A model generated the notes under the pieces. That model was not told where the DNA came from, did not search any database, and saw only the letters and a list, made by a program, of their open reading frames with translations. This document shows, piece by piece, positions 35,521 to 45,480 of a stretch of DNA of 64,000 bases (within the stretch, counting starts at the first letter, position 1; each line of letters starts with the position of its first letter). Made by a program: the position numbers and the translations under genes. This stretch comes from Hyaloraphidium curvatum (lineage: Eukaryota; Monoblepharomycota; Hyaloraphidiomycetes; Hyaloraphidiales; Hyaloraphidiaceae): NCBI GenBank assembly GCA_025558095.1, contig JAIVFI010000022.1:372001-436000 (forward strand), given 5' to 3'.

Positions 35521-35665
35521 TGTTGTGACGGACGACTGGTCCGGCCTCTAGCCGGTGTGGACGGAAGGATGCGTGACCCCTGTGTGTGGTGAATTCCGTC
35601 GTGTTGTGATTGGAGTTGGGGCCGCTTCTCTAAGTTGCCGCCAGCCTAACAACCTCGTCACAACA
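35521..35665 (-). repeat. copia-2 3' LTR
   Basis: 145 bp, starting TGTTGTGACG and ending CGTCACAACA on the plus strand. Direct copy of 44935-45079 with about three substitutions. The ends are a 10-bp perfect inverted repeat, normal for LTR termini. Confidence 0.9.
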
Positions 35666-35751
35666 ATGAACTTTGCAATTAGCAGCAAACTCATGGTGTA
35701 ACAGCGGCCAAGCCAGGGGCAGGTCCGGGTCACCAATACTATTCTATCTAC
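35666..35751 (+). mobile_element. 86-bp 5'-truncated LINE tail inserted at the copia-2 LTR edge
   Basis: Matches the last part of the LINE copy at about 52.79-52.87 kb (TGAACTTTGCAATTAGC ... CCAATACTATTCT). It is flanked by CACAACA on both sides (35659-35665 and 35752-35758), a 7-bp target duplication, and separates the LTR end from the polypurine tract. It is therefore a separate retrotransposition that landed in copia-2. Confidence 0.85.
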
Positions 35752-35924
35752 CACAACACTCCCCCCTCGAAGCGGGACCAACTCCTCCCCCCAACCTCCT
35801 TAGAGGTTTGAGCACCAAGCACCAAGCAGCGTGGCAAACCCGACCAAATCCACTGCTGCTGTTGTCTTTGTCCAGAGCGCCGCGGTTTTGCATATCGGGC
35901 ACAACGCTCTGTGGTGCAGTCCGT

Positions 35925-38884
35925 TTATCCCCGTGCATGCTCCCCCTGCGGCAAGAACATGGTGGTATCCAGGACTCCCAGATCTGTTCGTGATGGAATG
36001 AAGCGCTCTTTCGGCTGAGCTTTTGTCATGATGTCCGCAAGTTGTTTTCCGGATTCAATGTCCTGAACCACGATTGTTCCAAGTTCCTGTTGTTGTCGAG
36101 TTAAATGGTACCGAATTGCAATGTGTTTGGTGCGCTCATGGTGAACAGGATTGTAAACCAAGTCCTGTGCCGAAGCATTGTCTTCGTGGATGATGGTGGG
36201 GCCTGGCATTGGAAACCCCAGTTCCGCAAAAAGGGTGCGCAAGTACATCACATCCCTTGTGGCTAATGCCAGGGCAATGTACTCTGCTTCGGTAGTGGAT
36301 TGAGCCACAAGGCTTTGGAGTTTTGACTTGAAGGAAAGCGGGGCTCCACATGCCATGACGACAACGCCTGTGGTGGATCTGGCAGTGTCCAGATCACCTG
36401 CAAAATCCGCATCTGCAAAAGCTTCCAGCACCAATGGTTTGTTGCCATCAAACACGAGTCCAAATGCCCGGGTTTGACTCAAGTAGCGCAGGATTCTCTT
36501 TAGAGCCGCAATGTGCTCCTTTCCATAGTTCTGCAGGTACCTGCTGAGGTAGATGACAGCATATATATGCCATGTCAGGCCTAGTGCAAAGAGCTAGGAA
36601 AAGCAAGGAGCCAATGCATCCAGAGTAGTTGAACGATGCCATGACGTGCGTCCGGATCTGCAATGTCTGGCTTCCTAAATCTCTCGGAAGGGAGCAATGG
36701 TGATGGAGCATCCTTCAAAGAAATGGGAGTGGCAAACTTCTGGTTCTTGTTGAGATCGCCGGCAGCAAATTGCACTGCTTGCGTGGTGTTGGTAATGTAC
36801 TTCTCCAGGATCCTCTCTGCAAAGACTGTTTGCCTCAAGATGATTCTTTTGTTGGGTCTGTCACGGATGACTTCCACACCGCCGTAGAGCTGCACTTCAC
36901 CGAGAAAGCGTGATTCATATCGGTTCTCAATCAATGCAATGCACTCTCTGACGAATTCTGGTGGATGTCCCGTGCCACACACATCGTCCATGGTCACAAG
37001 AAGGATTGCAATCTCTCCTGAGTCGCCCTTGATGCGTGTGTACATGTTGGGGTCCGTTTCGCAGTTGTGAAAGCCGTCCTCTTTCATGTTGCGCTTTAGC
37101 TCACGCTGATACAGGTTGGCTGCCTGTTTGAGGCCATAGACCCCCCGCTTGAGTTTGAGAACGGGGTCCTTGAGAGACAAGTCCCTCCTTTGGTAAGTCT
37201 CGTGCATCTCAACGTAGAGGTCCTCCTCTTCTGCATTGGAATTCAAGAACGCGTTCTTGATGTCAAAATGGTAAAGGGGCCAGTCCATGTGTGCAGCTAT
37301 GGCACACTGTGATCTGAAGGCTGCATGGGTATGGCTGCAAAAGTCTCCCCGTAGGTCCCAGGAGCCTGGCGGTTGCCATCAACCACGTGACGTGCCTTGA
37401 ACCGTTTGGTGAGGTCTGGGTTGAGTTTGAGGTCGAACACGTAGTGGGATTTGAGAATTCGGTCCTCCTTGCCACGGGGCCTTTCAACCTCTTCCCAGAC
37501 TTCTTTGTCATTGAAAGCTCCATCTTCCACTTGAATTGCCTCATTCCATTTTTCCCATTCTGGCAAAAGCTTTGCCTCCGCAATTGATCTTGGGATTCGA
37601 ACCCCATCAATCACGTGCATTGGCATTCCAAAACCTCCTTGGCTCCCAAAGTCCATGTGCACTGGTCCATGGATTCCTGCCATAATTGCAGCTTGCAGGT
37701 GTGGGGCTTTCCACCATTCCCGGGGAGGCTGCTGTGCCCGAGAGGAATGACGCACAGGGCGATGAAAATCGTGCTGTCCATTCTGCTCTTGCTGTTCTTG
37801 TTGCTCATGCTGTGGAAGATTTTGCAGGTCTTGCTGCTGATGAAGATCTAGTGGCTCTTGTTCCTCCTCCCCCTGAGGCACTAGATCATCCGTTTGGATG
37901 AGATCAAGTAGATCCAACGTTGAAAGAGGTGGCGTTGCCGTGCTGTCGACAGCTTCCTTGCCTGGTTTTGAGGAAGTGGGTGCAAGGAAAGGGATAGTGC
38001 GTGCGCTATAGCGCTCATTTGGCACTATGGTTCGGACCGCCATGACTTTTCCTGAATCAATCAAACGAACCATGTGCCCTTTTGTGTTTGGAGCTCTCCC
38101 CAAGTAGATTGCTCGCGCACCACGTGGTGCCAAGGTAGTGAGTTCTCTGTCTCGCACTTGGGCCCAGCATTCCATCCCGAATGTATAGAAGTCTTCGACT
38201 GTTGGAATTTCTCCATTCCACAAAGTCAGAGGAACGGCGTTCCTTTTCCATGATTTGGTGGTTGGCACGCAGTTGAGGACGTGCCCTGCATGGGTGGCGG
38301 CAAAAGACCGCCATTCCTCAGAGGGTCGCTGTTCCCCTAACAGCATTGCACGGATCATTTTCTCAATCTTTTGAACTCCCCGTTCAGCAACCGAATTCAT
38401 TTGGGGATGTCCTGGGATGATGAGTCTGAACTGAGCCCCAATCTTATGGAGGTGTTCCTGGAGTTCCTTCATGTTGGCTTCATTGTCCGCATGGAGGTTG
38501 CCAAGAACGTATCCATATTGATTCCTGGCGTGTTCGCTGAATCTGATGATTGTCGATGACATTTCAGAGCGAAGGGCCAAGTTGAAAGTGGCAAGAAACG
38601 GAGTGTCCTCGTCGAAAATGATGAGAAGATGACGCTTGCCATCTAGGGATCTAGGGAAATTCACGGCCATATCCGTATGTGCAACGTGTAATCGCCTTTT
38701 TGCCGTGCGAATCGGGTGAGGCGGGTATGGTTCTGAAACCATTTTTGCCCGTATGCATGAGTCGCAGTTCTCATGATCTCCTATGGCTCCCAGTTTAAAT
38801 TTGTCAAGACCTTGGATGAGGTTGTGTAGTTTCATGCGTCGGAGCGTGTCAAGTGACACATGGCCGAAGCGGGCATGGATGAGG
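35925..38884 (-). pseudogene. copia-2 pol, distal part (integrase, RT, RNase H), frameshifted
   Basis: Three minus-strand frames follow one another: 38859-37297 (GHVSLDTLRRM end of GAG-pre-integrase, CIRAKM, integrase core, start of RT), 37288-36581 (FDIKNAFLNSNAEEEDLYVEM, GVYGLKQA, TMDD in place of YVDD) and 36482-35925 (ADADFAGDLDTARSTTG, HERTKHIAIRYH: RNase H). Frame breaks at about 37290 and 36500-36580 mean no continuous product. The left side of the break at 38884 joins the segment at 44465 across the nested element. Confidence 0.88.
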
Positions 38885-39108
38885 TGTTGGAGTGGCTATG
38901 GGGCGTGGGGAAGACGTAGCCCCAGTGGTCTGAACCGGGTCAGAACTCAGATGGACGGGATGGGGAGAGGGACAGTTTCACGTTGACCCGTTGTCCATTC
39001 CCTTGCGATGACAAGTCCCTAGATGACCCCTCCGGTCGTACCCAAGTATCCCCACACGCCAATAGACTCCCTATTGATACAGAATCGTAGCAACGATCCA
39101 TTCCAACA
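38885..39108 (-). repeat. copia-1 3' LTR
   Basis: 224 bp, begins TGTTGGAGTGG and ends CCATTCCAACA on the plus strand; identical by eye to 44236-44459. The inverted termini and 5-bp target duplication are canonical for Ty1/copia. Confidence 0.95.
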
Positions 39109-39119
39109 CTCCCCCTCGT
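39109..39119 (-). other. copia-1 polypurine tract
   Basis: On the minus strand this reads as a purine run directly before the 3' LTR (plus strand CTCCCCCTCG). It primes plus-strand DNA synthesis. The same kind of tract occurs in copia-2 at 35759-35769. Confidence 0.85.
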
Positions 39120-39156
39120 TGTAAGATTCCCAAGAAGTGTCCAGAAATCCCCAAAG

Positions 39157-42100
39157 TTAGTCACGAATCTCTACAATTCCCATAAGTGCCCTGAAACGTT
39201 GAAACTTCTCCCTTGGTAGCTGTTTGGTGAGCAGATCCGCAAGCTGGTCCTCTGTGTTGATGTACTCCAGCTGTATCTCTCCACTATCAATTTTCTCCCT
39301 CACAAAATGGTACTGCACTCCAATGTGCTTGGTACGTTCGTGAAAGACAGGATTCTGCGCCAGCTTGATAGCCCCCTCATTGTCCTCCTTGATGACTGTT
39401 GGCCCTTGCTGAGGAAATCCCAATTCCTCCAATAAACTCCTTAGCCACGCAACTTGACGTCCAGCATAAGATAGAGCCATGTACTCGGCCTCTGTTGTAG
39501 AAAGAGCCACCACTGGTTGCAGTTGTGACTTGTAGATGATAAGGCCATTCCCCATCATCACAATAACCCCAGTAGTTGACCTCCCAGTGTCAAGGTCCCC
39601 AGCAAAACTAGCATCTGCATATCCGTGCAATGCTTTGGTCATGTCCAGATTCGGATCCCTCTTGTAGACCAAGCCAAAGTCAGCTGTTCCCTTCAAGTAT
39701 CTGGTTGTCTTCTTGACTTGCTCCACTGCTTCACGAGTAGGTGCCATCCCATGACGGCTCTCCGTGATAATAGGTAAGGCAATGTCCGGCCTGGTGAAGT
39801 TCATGGCATACATCCAGCTTCCCACCATTGATCTGAACGGAAAACGTCCGATTTCCTGCTCCTCAGCAGCAGACAACTCCGTCTTCCGTTTCCTGAGCTT
39901 CACCCCAACGTCCATAGGTACAGAAACTGCATTGCAAGTGTCCATTCCGAAGTCCTCCAAGGCTTTCTTGATGTAGTTGGACTGCTTGATTGTGATTGTT
40001 CCAGCCTTCTCGTCCTGCTTGATTTCCAAAGCCAGGAACTTTTTCATGCGACCCATGTAACGTATCTTAATCTGCTTTCCCAGCTCCTCAAGAAATGCAA
40101 TCGTCCGTTTTTCGTCCGTTGAGCTACATCCAAAGTCGTCCACATGAATAATCATCAAAAGAAACCAATCATCTTGCCGCAGAAAGTAGATGCAGTACTC
40201 CTTTGAGCAACGTATAAGCCCCATCTCCGTGAGTATCTCGTGCAGGTGTCTGTGCCAAGCACGTGCAGCTTGCACAAGTCCATAAACCGCGACTCCAGGT
40301 CGAATTACAGTAGGTCTTCCATCAGTAAACTCAGGTAAATCCATCCCTTGAGCTGGATACAAGTAAACTTCCTCGTTCTCCTGGAGCTTAGCCTGTAGAA
40401 ATGCAGCATTTGCATCAGCCTGATGTACGATCATGTTGTTCTGAGCAGATATCCAAAAGAAAAGCCGTACAGCAGCAGCAGAAGGTACAGGTGCAAAGGA
40501 TTGACCAAAAGAAGATGGATCCTGCCAATCACCCCTTGCCACCCATCGAGCCTTGTAGTTTTCCTCCCCCACAATGCTGCCATCAGCTCCAGGTTTGAGG
40601 TCAAATACAAATTGGCTTCCAACCGCGAATTTTTCCTTGCCCTCAGGCAATCCCATGATGTTGTACGCATCTCTGCTCTTGAAGTTGCCAATCTCACGTT
40701 CCATTGCCTTGGCCCACATCTCACGATCCTCTGAACGCATTGCCTCTGCATAGTTCCGTGGTACACGTGCTCCAGTGCTTGCAGCAAAGATTCCATCCAT
40801 GTGTGCCATGTCCTCCCAAGTTGGTAGGTGTCCCTGCCAGTCCAGGTGGTCCTGGACCTCCTCCATCAGGAAATTGATCGATTCCAGCGTGATCACGTTG
40901 ATCTCCTTCTCGTTGCTCGTGTTGGGGGCTTTCCACCACTCCCCAGGAGGTCTTGGAGCTCTGCTGGATGACCTTGTAGGTAAAGGTATCTTAGAACCCG
41001 TTCCAGCCGCCCCAGCGCCTCCCTGAGCTCCGCTGCTTGATGAAGATGCTCCTCCAGGCTCCCCACGTTGGTCTGTGGCTTCCCTAGCCGCACGATCACC
41101 AGAAAGTTGCGATCCACCAACTGCCTTTCCTCCCCCTGGATCGCCACTTCCACTGTTCCCAGAGCCTCTTCCACGAGCCACCAGCTCGTCCTCACTTTCG
41201 CTCTGAGCTCGTTGATCGCGTGACAGACGTAAATCCGTTCCCTGGCTGCCAGAACTTGAAGATTGATGTTGAGTACCTCCAACTTCCAGTCTTTGACCTC
41301 CTCCCCCGGCCTCCTGGCGCTCAGGTTGACGCTGCACACGGTCTCCCTGTGTCCCACGATGCTCCTGGTTGCCGTCGTCGATAGGATCTGCGGAACGGAC
41401 CCGCCGTGGCGTCTCCGGTGACGCCTCCAATTCCTCAGGCTGCGCCGACTCCTCCACTGCAAGTCGACGGTTCAATACAGCGCTCGGGTCCGCGTCCTCA
41501 GGTAGTTTTTCGACCGAAACTCCGCTTTCCAGAACCCGCATGTAGCTCTTGAGCGTCTTGTTTGACCAGCGTTCCTCGAAAACGACATCACGTGAGTCAA
41601 AAATCCGCCCGGTCTCAAGATTCTGGACCGTAAATGCCTTCGATCGCGAGCTCATTCCCAGGTAGCGGCATTGTACCGCCTTAGCATCCCATTTGCCGCG
41701 CTTATCCTTGTCGACGATCGCGTAACACGTTTCTCCGAAACGTCGGATGTGGCTAATGTTCGCCCGTCTCCCAGTCAGCAGTTGAAACGGCGTAGACCCT
41801 TTCTGCCACGTCTTTGTGTTCGGCAAACGATTCCGTGTGTTGATGTGATGATGCAGTGCGTATCCCCATAACGACTTCGGCGCTTTCGAGTCGATCAGGA
41901 TGGTCCGGATCCCTTCCTCGGCGGTCCGGTTCCGCCGCTCAATTACCCCATTCTGCGCAGGCCGATTCGCCACCGACGATTCCAACTTGATTCCCTCGTT
42001 CTTGCAGTACGCTTCGAGCCGTTTTGACGAGAATTCACCTCCGGGATCGACCCGCATGCATCCGACCTTTAGGCTGAACTGGTTCTTCACCCACTCGGCA

Positions 42101-44061
42101 AAGTGCATCATCCAGTCCTCCGCCTCCGATTTGTGCTTCAATAGGAACGCAAACTCCGCAGAAGTGTACTCGTCGACTGCATGCAATGCCCAGCGTTCTC
42201 CATGCACCGTTGCAACGTCCGATTGTATCAGGTCCCAGTGAGTCAGCTCAAACGGCCGCGAGACTTTCCGCTCCGACTCCGGATAGGGCAACTGATGCAT
42301 CTTCCCCATCACGCACTCCTTACAGAAGTTGTTGAGGTTTCCAGCAAACACGTACTCCTCCAATCCATCCACAATCCCAGCCTGTTGAACCTTCCTGAGT
42401 GCCGCGATCGGGTAGTGCCCGCAGCGCCCATGCGCAATCTCCGCGCTCAAATCCCCTTCCTGAGCACTCAGCATGATCTGTTCGTCATGCTCGTTGAGGA
42501 TTTCCGCGTTGAGATAGTAAACGTGACGATCTATGCGGCAAGTGCCCCGCACGTCGCCGCCCTTGGTGATGGCCCCTCCATCCGGACCCAGAAGCGTGTA
42601 GTATCCCATCTGCCCTAGTCTCCCAATCGAAATGAGCGTTGCAGGAAGATCTTTGATGAAAAGCACATCTTCCAGGGTGACGATGTCGCCAGAATTGGTG
42701 AGCTTGATCTTGAGCTTTCCGACTTCGATCGCACGCGCGATCCCTTTTCCCATTCGAACATCAACTGCATCGCACGGCTTGATGCCGTAGAGCAGTTCCC
42801 TGATTCCCGTCGCGTGCACGGACGCGCCGCTATCCCCCATCAGCCTGCCGCGCATCTCCTGGCCCGTCTTCGCCGCGTGCACGACGTGTTCCGGGGGTTT
42901 TTCGTATCCACCGTCCCCCGTCGTCTCCCCATCGTTTCCCTCGATTCCGCCCTCCATCATGAACAGGAACGCGCCGAATCGATCTTCCAGATCGGGGAGA
43001 TCGCCCAGGGTGAGCGTGTTCTGCTGCTCTCGTGCCGTTTTCCCATCGTCCTTCCTCCAGCACACGGCCTCGAGATGACCGTCCTTTCCGCACTTGTTGC
43101 AGGTTTTGTCACGATGGGTGCAGTCCTTCTTGACGTGTCCACCCTTCCCGCAGCAGAGGCACGTGATTCCCGAGCCGTTTTCGCCCTCCGCCGTGGCCTG
43201 CCGACCCCCGCGATTTCCGAATCCTCGCCCGCGACCCCTTGAACCCCCGCGGTCACCTCCATGGCCACCCCGTGATCCTCCGCGACCCCTGCCACGGTTT
43301 AGAGCGTACATCAACGTGTTTGGAGCGGGATTCACGGTTATGTTGGCTGCCCCAGGTGAGTACGTATCACCATTTTGCTCAGCTCGCTTGATCATAGTCT
43401 CCTCTTCCATCTCCATCCTCTTCTGAAGGTATGCAACGTTCAAGATAGGGTGTTTCTTCACTCCATTTTCAGTCTTCCACTCGTGTTTGGTCTGTGCTCC
43501 CAGCCAAATGCCGTCAATCTCGGCCCGGACTTGATCGAACTCAGGTAGGTCCTTCAGGACTTTCCTCCAGATGCTCATATCATCGTCATCTCCCTTCAGC
43601 TTTCCCAGTGCTTCAACTTCCATCTTTTTCTGCATGAAGCGGGTAAAATTCGGAGCCACCCGGTCGGTAATGATGAACTCAAAGCTGTAGTACTGGACCT
43701 CGGCGTTCCCTTGCTGCGCCACATTTTCCGTCACGAAACGCTTCTCTAGGTAGTCCCAGATGTCCTTAGCAGTGTCCATCCTGCTGCAGATCCTTTTGAG
43801 ACCAATAGAGAGTGATCCTACCAGGATCCCTTGAGCTTTCTGGTCCTTCGTGTTCCAGGCTGACAAATCATCTTCCGTCTTTCCTCCCTGCCCTACCACG
43901 GGCTTTGCCACCTTTCCAGTCACAATTTGCCAGTCACTCTCCCTCTGGAGCTTGGCCTTGATGTCAATTAACCAATCCTGGTAATTGGTTTGTGATCCGG
44001 TTTCCTCGAGCTTGGCCCCCCCAAACAATGCCACACGGGTTCCTCCGACCGAAATCTCCAT
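39157..44061 (-). CDS. copia-1 Gag-Pol polyprotein
   Basis: Single 1634-residue frame from ATG 44061. Order: capsid-like gag (UBN2 type), RGG-rich spacer, two zinc knuckles (CLCCGKGGHVKKDC and CNKCGKDGHLEAVC), aspartic protease (MGDSGAS), GAG-pre-integrase zinc site (HGRCGH...CKECVMGK), integrase with D-D-E residues (VDEYTS, RVDPGGEFSS, NGVIERRNRT), a low-complexity linker, then RT (NAAFLQAKL, GLVQAARAW, IHVDDFG) and RNase H (GYADASFAGDLDTGRSTTG, HERTKHI). The protease-integrase-RT order is that of Ty1/copia. No internal stop or frameshift. All enzyme motifs look usable. Confidence 0.96.
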   Translation of the reverse strand: MEISVGGTRVALFGGAKLEETGSQTNYQDWLIDIKAKLQRESDWQIVTGKVAKPVVGQGGKTEDDLSAWNTKDQKAQGILVGSLSIGLKRICSRMDTAKDIWDYLEKRFVTENVAQQGNAEVQYYSFEFIITDRVAPNFTRFMQKKMEVEALGKLKGDDDDMSIWRKVLKDLPEFDQVRAEIDGIWLGAQTKHEWKTENGVKKHPILNVAYLQKRMEMEEETMIKRAEQNGDTYSPGAANITVNPAPNTLMYALNRGRGRGGSRGGHGGDRGGSRGRGRGFGNRGGRQATAEGENGSGITCLCCGKGGHVKKDCTHRDKTCNKCGKDGHLEAVCWRKDDGKTAREQQNTLTLGDLPDLEDRFGAFLFMMEGGIEGNDGETTGDGGYEKPPEHVVHAAKTGQEMRGRLMGDSGASVHATGIRELLYGIKPCDAVDVRMGKGIARAIEVGKLKIKLTNSGDIVTLEDVLFIKDLPATLISIGRLGQMGYYTLLGPDGGAITKGGDVRGTCRIDRHVYYLNAEILNEHDEQIMLSAQEGDLSAEIAHGRCGHYPIAALRKVQQAGIVDGLEEYVFAGNLNNFCKECVMGKMHQLPYPESERKVSRPFELTHWDLIQSDVATVHGERWALHAVDEYTSAEFAFLLKHKSEAEDWMMHFAEWVKNQFSLKVGCMRVDPGGEFSSKRLEAYCKNEGIKLESSVANRPAQNGVIERRNRTAEEGIRTILIDSKAPKSLWGYALHHHINTRNRLPNTKTWQKGSTPFQLLTGRRANISHIRRFGETCYAIVDKDKRGKWDAKAVQCRYLGMSSRSKAFTVQNLETGRIFDSRDVVFEERWSNKTLKSYMRVLESGVSVEKLPEDADPSAVLNRRLAVEESAQPEELEASPETPRRVRSADPIDDGNQEHRGTQGDRVQRQPERQEAGGGGQRLEVGGTQHQSSSSGSQGTDLRLSRDQRAQSESEDELVARGRGSGNSGSGDPGGGKAVGGSQLSGDRAAREATDQRGEPGGASSSSSGAQGGAGAAGTGSKIPLPTRSSSRAPRPPGEWWKAPNTSNEKEINVITLESINFLMEEVQDHLDWQGHLPTWEDMAHMDGIFAASTGARVPRNYAEAMRSEDREMWAKAMEREIGNFKSRDAYNIMGLPEGKEKFAVGSQFVFDLKPGADGSIVGEENYKARWVARGDWQDPSSFGQSFAPVPSAAAVRLFFWISAQNNMIVHQADANAAFLQAKLQENEEVYLYPAQGMDLPEFTDGRPTVIRPGVAVYGLVQAARAWHRHLHEILTEMGLIRCSKEYCIYFLRQDDWFLLMIIHVDDFGCSSTDEKRTIAFLEELGKQIKIRYMGRMKKFLALEIKQDEKAGTITIKQSNYIKKALEDFGMDTCNAVSVPMDVGVKLRKRKTELSAAEEQEIGRFPFRSMVGSWMYAMNFTRPDIALPIITESRHGMAPTREAVEQVKKTTRYLKGTADFGLVYKRDPNLDMTKALHGYADASFAGDLDTGRSTTGVIVMMGNGLIIYKSQLQPVVALSTTEAEYMALSYAGRQVAWLRSLLEELGFPQQGPTVIKEDNEGAIKLAQNPVFHERTKHIGVQYHFVREKIDSGEIQLEYINTEDQLADLLTKQLPREKFQRFRALMGIVEIRD

Positions 44062-44219
44062 CCCGGCCGCCGCAGCACCTCTAGTGCTTCACGCGCTCTT
44101 TCTAGCGCCCACTGAGTCCACCCAGGCGGTCCTGGAGACCAGACTCAGCTGGATGCGGTCCCCTCGGCTGGTTGCGCCACACGCAACTTCAAAGCCGCGC
44201 AAAAGTGTTCTGGACACCC

Positions 44220-44235
44220 TTTGGGCTCATAGACC
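44220..44235 (-). other. copia-1 primer-binding site (half-tRNA type)
   Basis: Directly inside the 5' LTR the plus strand reads GGGCTCATAGACC, close to the anticodon arm GGGCTCATAACCC of a Met tRNA (CAU anticodon). Elements such as Drosophila copia are primed by an internally cleaved initiator tRNA, which pairs through this region and not the 3' CCA end. Confidence 0.7.
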
Positions 44236-44459
44236 TGTTGGAGTGGCTATGGGGCGTGGGGAAGACGTAGCCCCAGTGGTCTGAACCGGGTCAGAACTCA
44301 GATGGACGGGATGGGGAGAGGGACAGTTTCACGTTGACCCGTTGTCCATTCCCTTGCGATGACAAGTCCCTAGATGACCCCTCCGGTCGTACCCAAGTAT
44401 CCCCACACGCCAATAGACTCCCTATTGATACAGAATCGTAGCAACGATCCATTCCAACA
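44236..44459 (-). repeat. copia-1 5' LTR
   Basis: 224-bp direct copy of 38885-39108, no difference seen. Because the element is on the minus strand, this is the promoter-bearing LTR. Confidence 0.95.
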
Positions 44460-44464
44460 TGAGG

Positions 44465-44929
44465 CGCCGTTGATCCTTATCAGTTGCTTGAAGGACCATC
44501 ACCTGTCTGCCATGAGAAGTGTCTCGGACCGTGTTGCTGTTGCCCTGCAGCACGTCTGCATTCAGGATGTAGACGTTGTTCACCACCTGTGCCTTGGCAC
44601 GTGGTTCATTTCCAAATGTCAGGGTTGCAAAGAGTGGTTCATCAGAGGGATCTGTCAGGTTTTGAGGAGGTTTGGCACTGAACTCAAAACCTTTGCGTGC
44701 GTTGGAAATGTGCAAGTGACAGGAGTCGGCAAGCACTGAGGGGCATGAACAGTACGTTTGATACCAGGCATTTCCTCTTCGTATCATTGAAGTGAATCAT
44801 GATTGTCCCCGCGTAGTTGGCTAATAATTTCCCTTGGACTTGGGTGATTTGAACTGGAGGACAAAGAGGCCACATCTCCATAAAATCAGACAGGTCTGGA
44901 GACGAGTTGAATGATGCACATGGGCTCAT
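44465..44929 (-). pseudogene. copia-2 pol, proximal remnant (after protease to GAG-pre-integrase)
   Basis: Minus strand, two overlapping frames: ...LVSNVLFMPLSACRLLSL and NNVYILNADVLQGNS...ATDKDQRRL, the spacer between protease and integrase in copia elements. A frame break lies near 44700-44780. The protease DSGA motif and all gag are missing, the sequence starting almost at the primer-binding site. Confidence 0.8.
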
Positions 44930-44934
44930 AACCC
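44920..44934 (-). other. copia-2 primer-binding site (half-tRNA type)
   Basis: Plus strand GGGCTCATAACCCTG runs up to the 5' LTR and overlaps its first bases. It equals the anticodon stem-loop of yeast-type initiator tRNA-Met as I know it (stem GGG/CCC, loop CTCATAA). This supports an internal-cleavage tRNA primer for both copia elements. Confidence 0.7.
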
Positions 44935-45079
44935 TGTTGTGACGGACGACTGGTCCGGCCTCTAGCCGGTGTGGACGGAAGGATGCGTGACCCCTGTGTG
45001 TGGGGAATTCCGTAGTGTTGTGATTGAAGTTGGGGCCGCTTCTCTAAGTTGCCGCCAGCCTAACAACCTCGTCACAACA
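44935..45079 (-). repeat. copia-2 5' LTR
   Basis: 145 bp, TGTTGTGACG...CGTCACAACA, followed by target duplication gtctg at 45080-45084. About 3 of 145 positions differ from the 35521 copy, so the insertion is older than copia-1. Confidence 0.9.
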
Positions 45080-45084
45080 GTCTG

Positions 45085-45480
45085 CAAAGAACAGAGCCAG
45101 CAAGCTAGTGGACCATCCTCTCCTGATCCTCTTCCTCCTCAGACACCATGCCCAGATCCATCCCTTTTGCACCATTGGCCTCCATGAAAGCAGTGATGTC
45201 GTTGATGAACAAGATGAAGAACAGTGATGAGAGTGGGTCCCCTTGCTTCACTGCAGTTAGGAACTTGATGAAGTCCGACTTGGTGCCGTCCTCATCCCGG
45301 AGCCTTCCCCACACCCGCCCGAACGCCATCTCAAACATGTCAACAACCTGTTTGGGTACTCCCATCTCCTCCAGCTTCTGCCATAACCTGGGGCGCTCCA
45401 CCGTGTCAAAAGCCTTTTATTTTGCCTCCCTGCCATGCATGTGGTCATTGCTCTCACCGGGTTCTAGCACGGGTTGACGT
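45085..45480 (-). mobile_element. LINE-type retrotransposon, RT fragment (5' side of the split copy)
   Basis: Minus-strand RT segment: FDTVERPRLWQKLEEMGVP, then VKQGDPLSSLFFILFIND (non-LTR RT domain 4), ending ...LLALFFAD where copia-2 inserted. Upstream of KAFDTV, at about 45430-45490, lies a stretch similar to a region that is downstream of the RT in the 51.7-kb copy (CAGCTCACGTCAAC and CATGCATGGCAGGGAG), so this copy is rearranged or a join of two fragments. Confidence 0.75.

Larger units (their letters stand above)
38885..44459 (-). mobile_element. Intact Ty1/copia retrotransposon (copia-1), nested in copia-2
   Basis: 5575 bp with 224-bp LTRs at 38885-39108 and 44236-44459 that read identically. 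Target duplication tgagg at 38880-38884 and 44460-44464. It has a polypurine tract next to the 3' LTR, a tRNA-derived primer-binding site next to the 5' LTR, and one long gag-pol frame. The insertion lies in the GAG-pre-integrase domain of copia-2: removing it with one tgagg restores a RFGHVSLDTLRRM frame. It should be a young, possibly active copy. Confidence 0.95.
35521..45079 (-). mobile_element. Older Ty1/copia element (copia-2), decayed, inserted in the LINE
   Basis: Bounded by 145-bp LTRs (35521-35665 and 44935-45079; TGTTG...CAACA ends, about 3 mismatches) and flanked by the 5-bp target duplication gtctg at 35516-35520 and 45080-45084. A polypurine tract (minus strand) lies at 35759-35769. 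After removing the nested element the body is only about 3.7 kb. It retains the end of protease, GAG-pre-integrase, integrase, RT and RNase H, but no gag or protease active site, so it is a deletion derivative. Confidence 0.9.

Noticed and set aside
35521-35665. 145-bp repeat with 10-bp inverted ends read as a MITE
   Set aside because: The two copies are direct repeats bounding one copia body, share a target duplication across the whole 9.5 kb, and begin TG and end CA, so they are LTRs.
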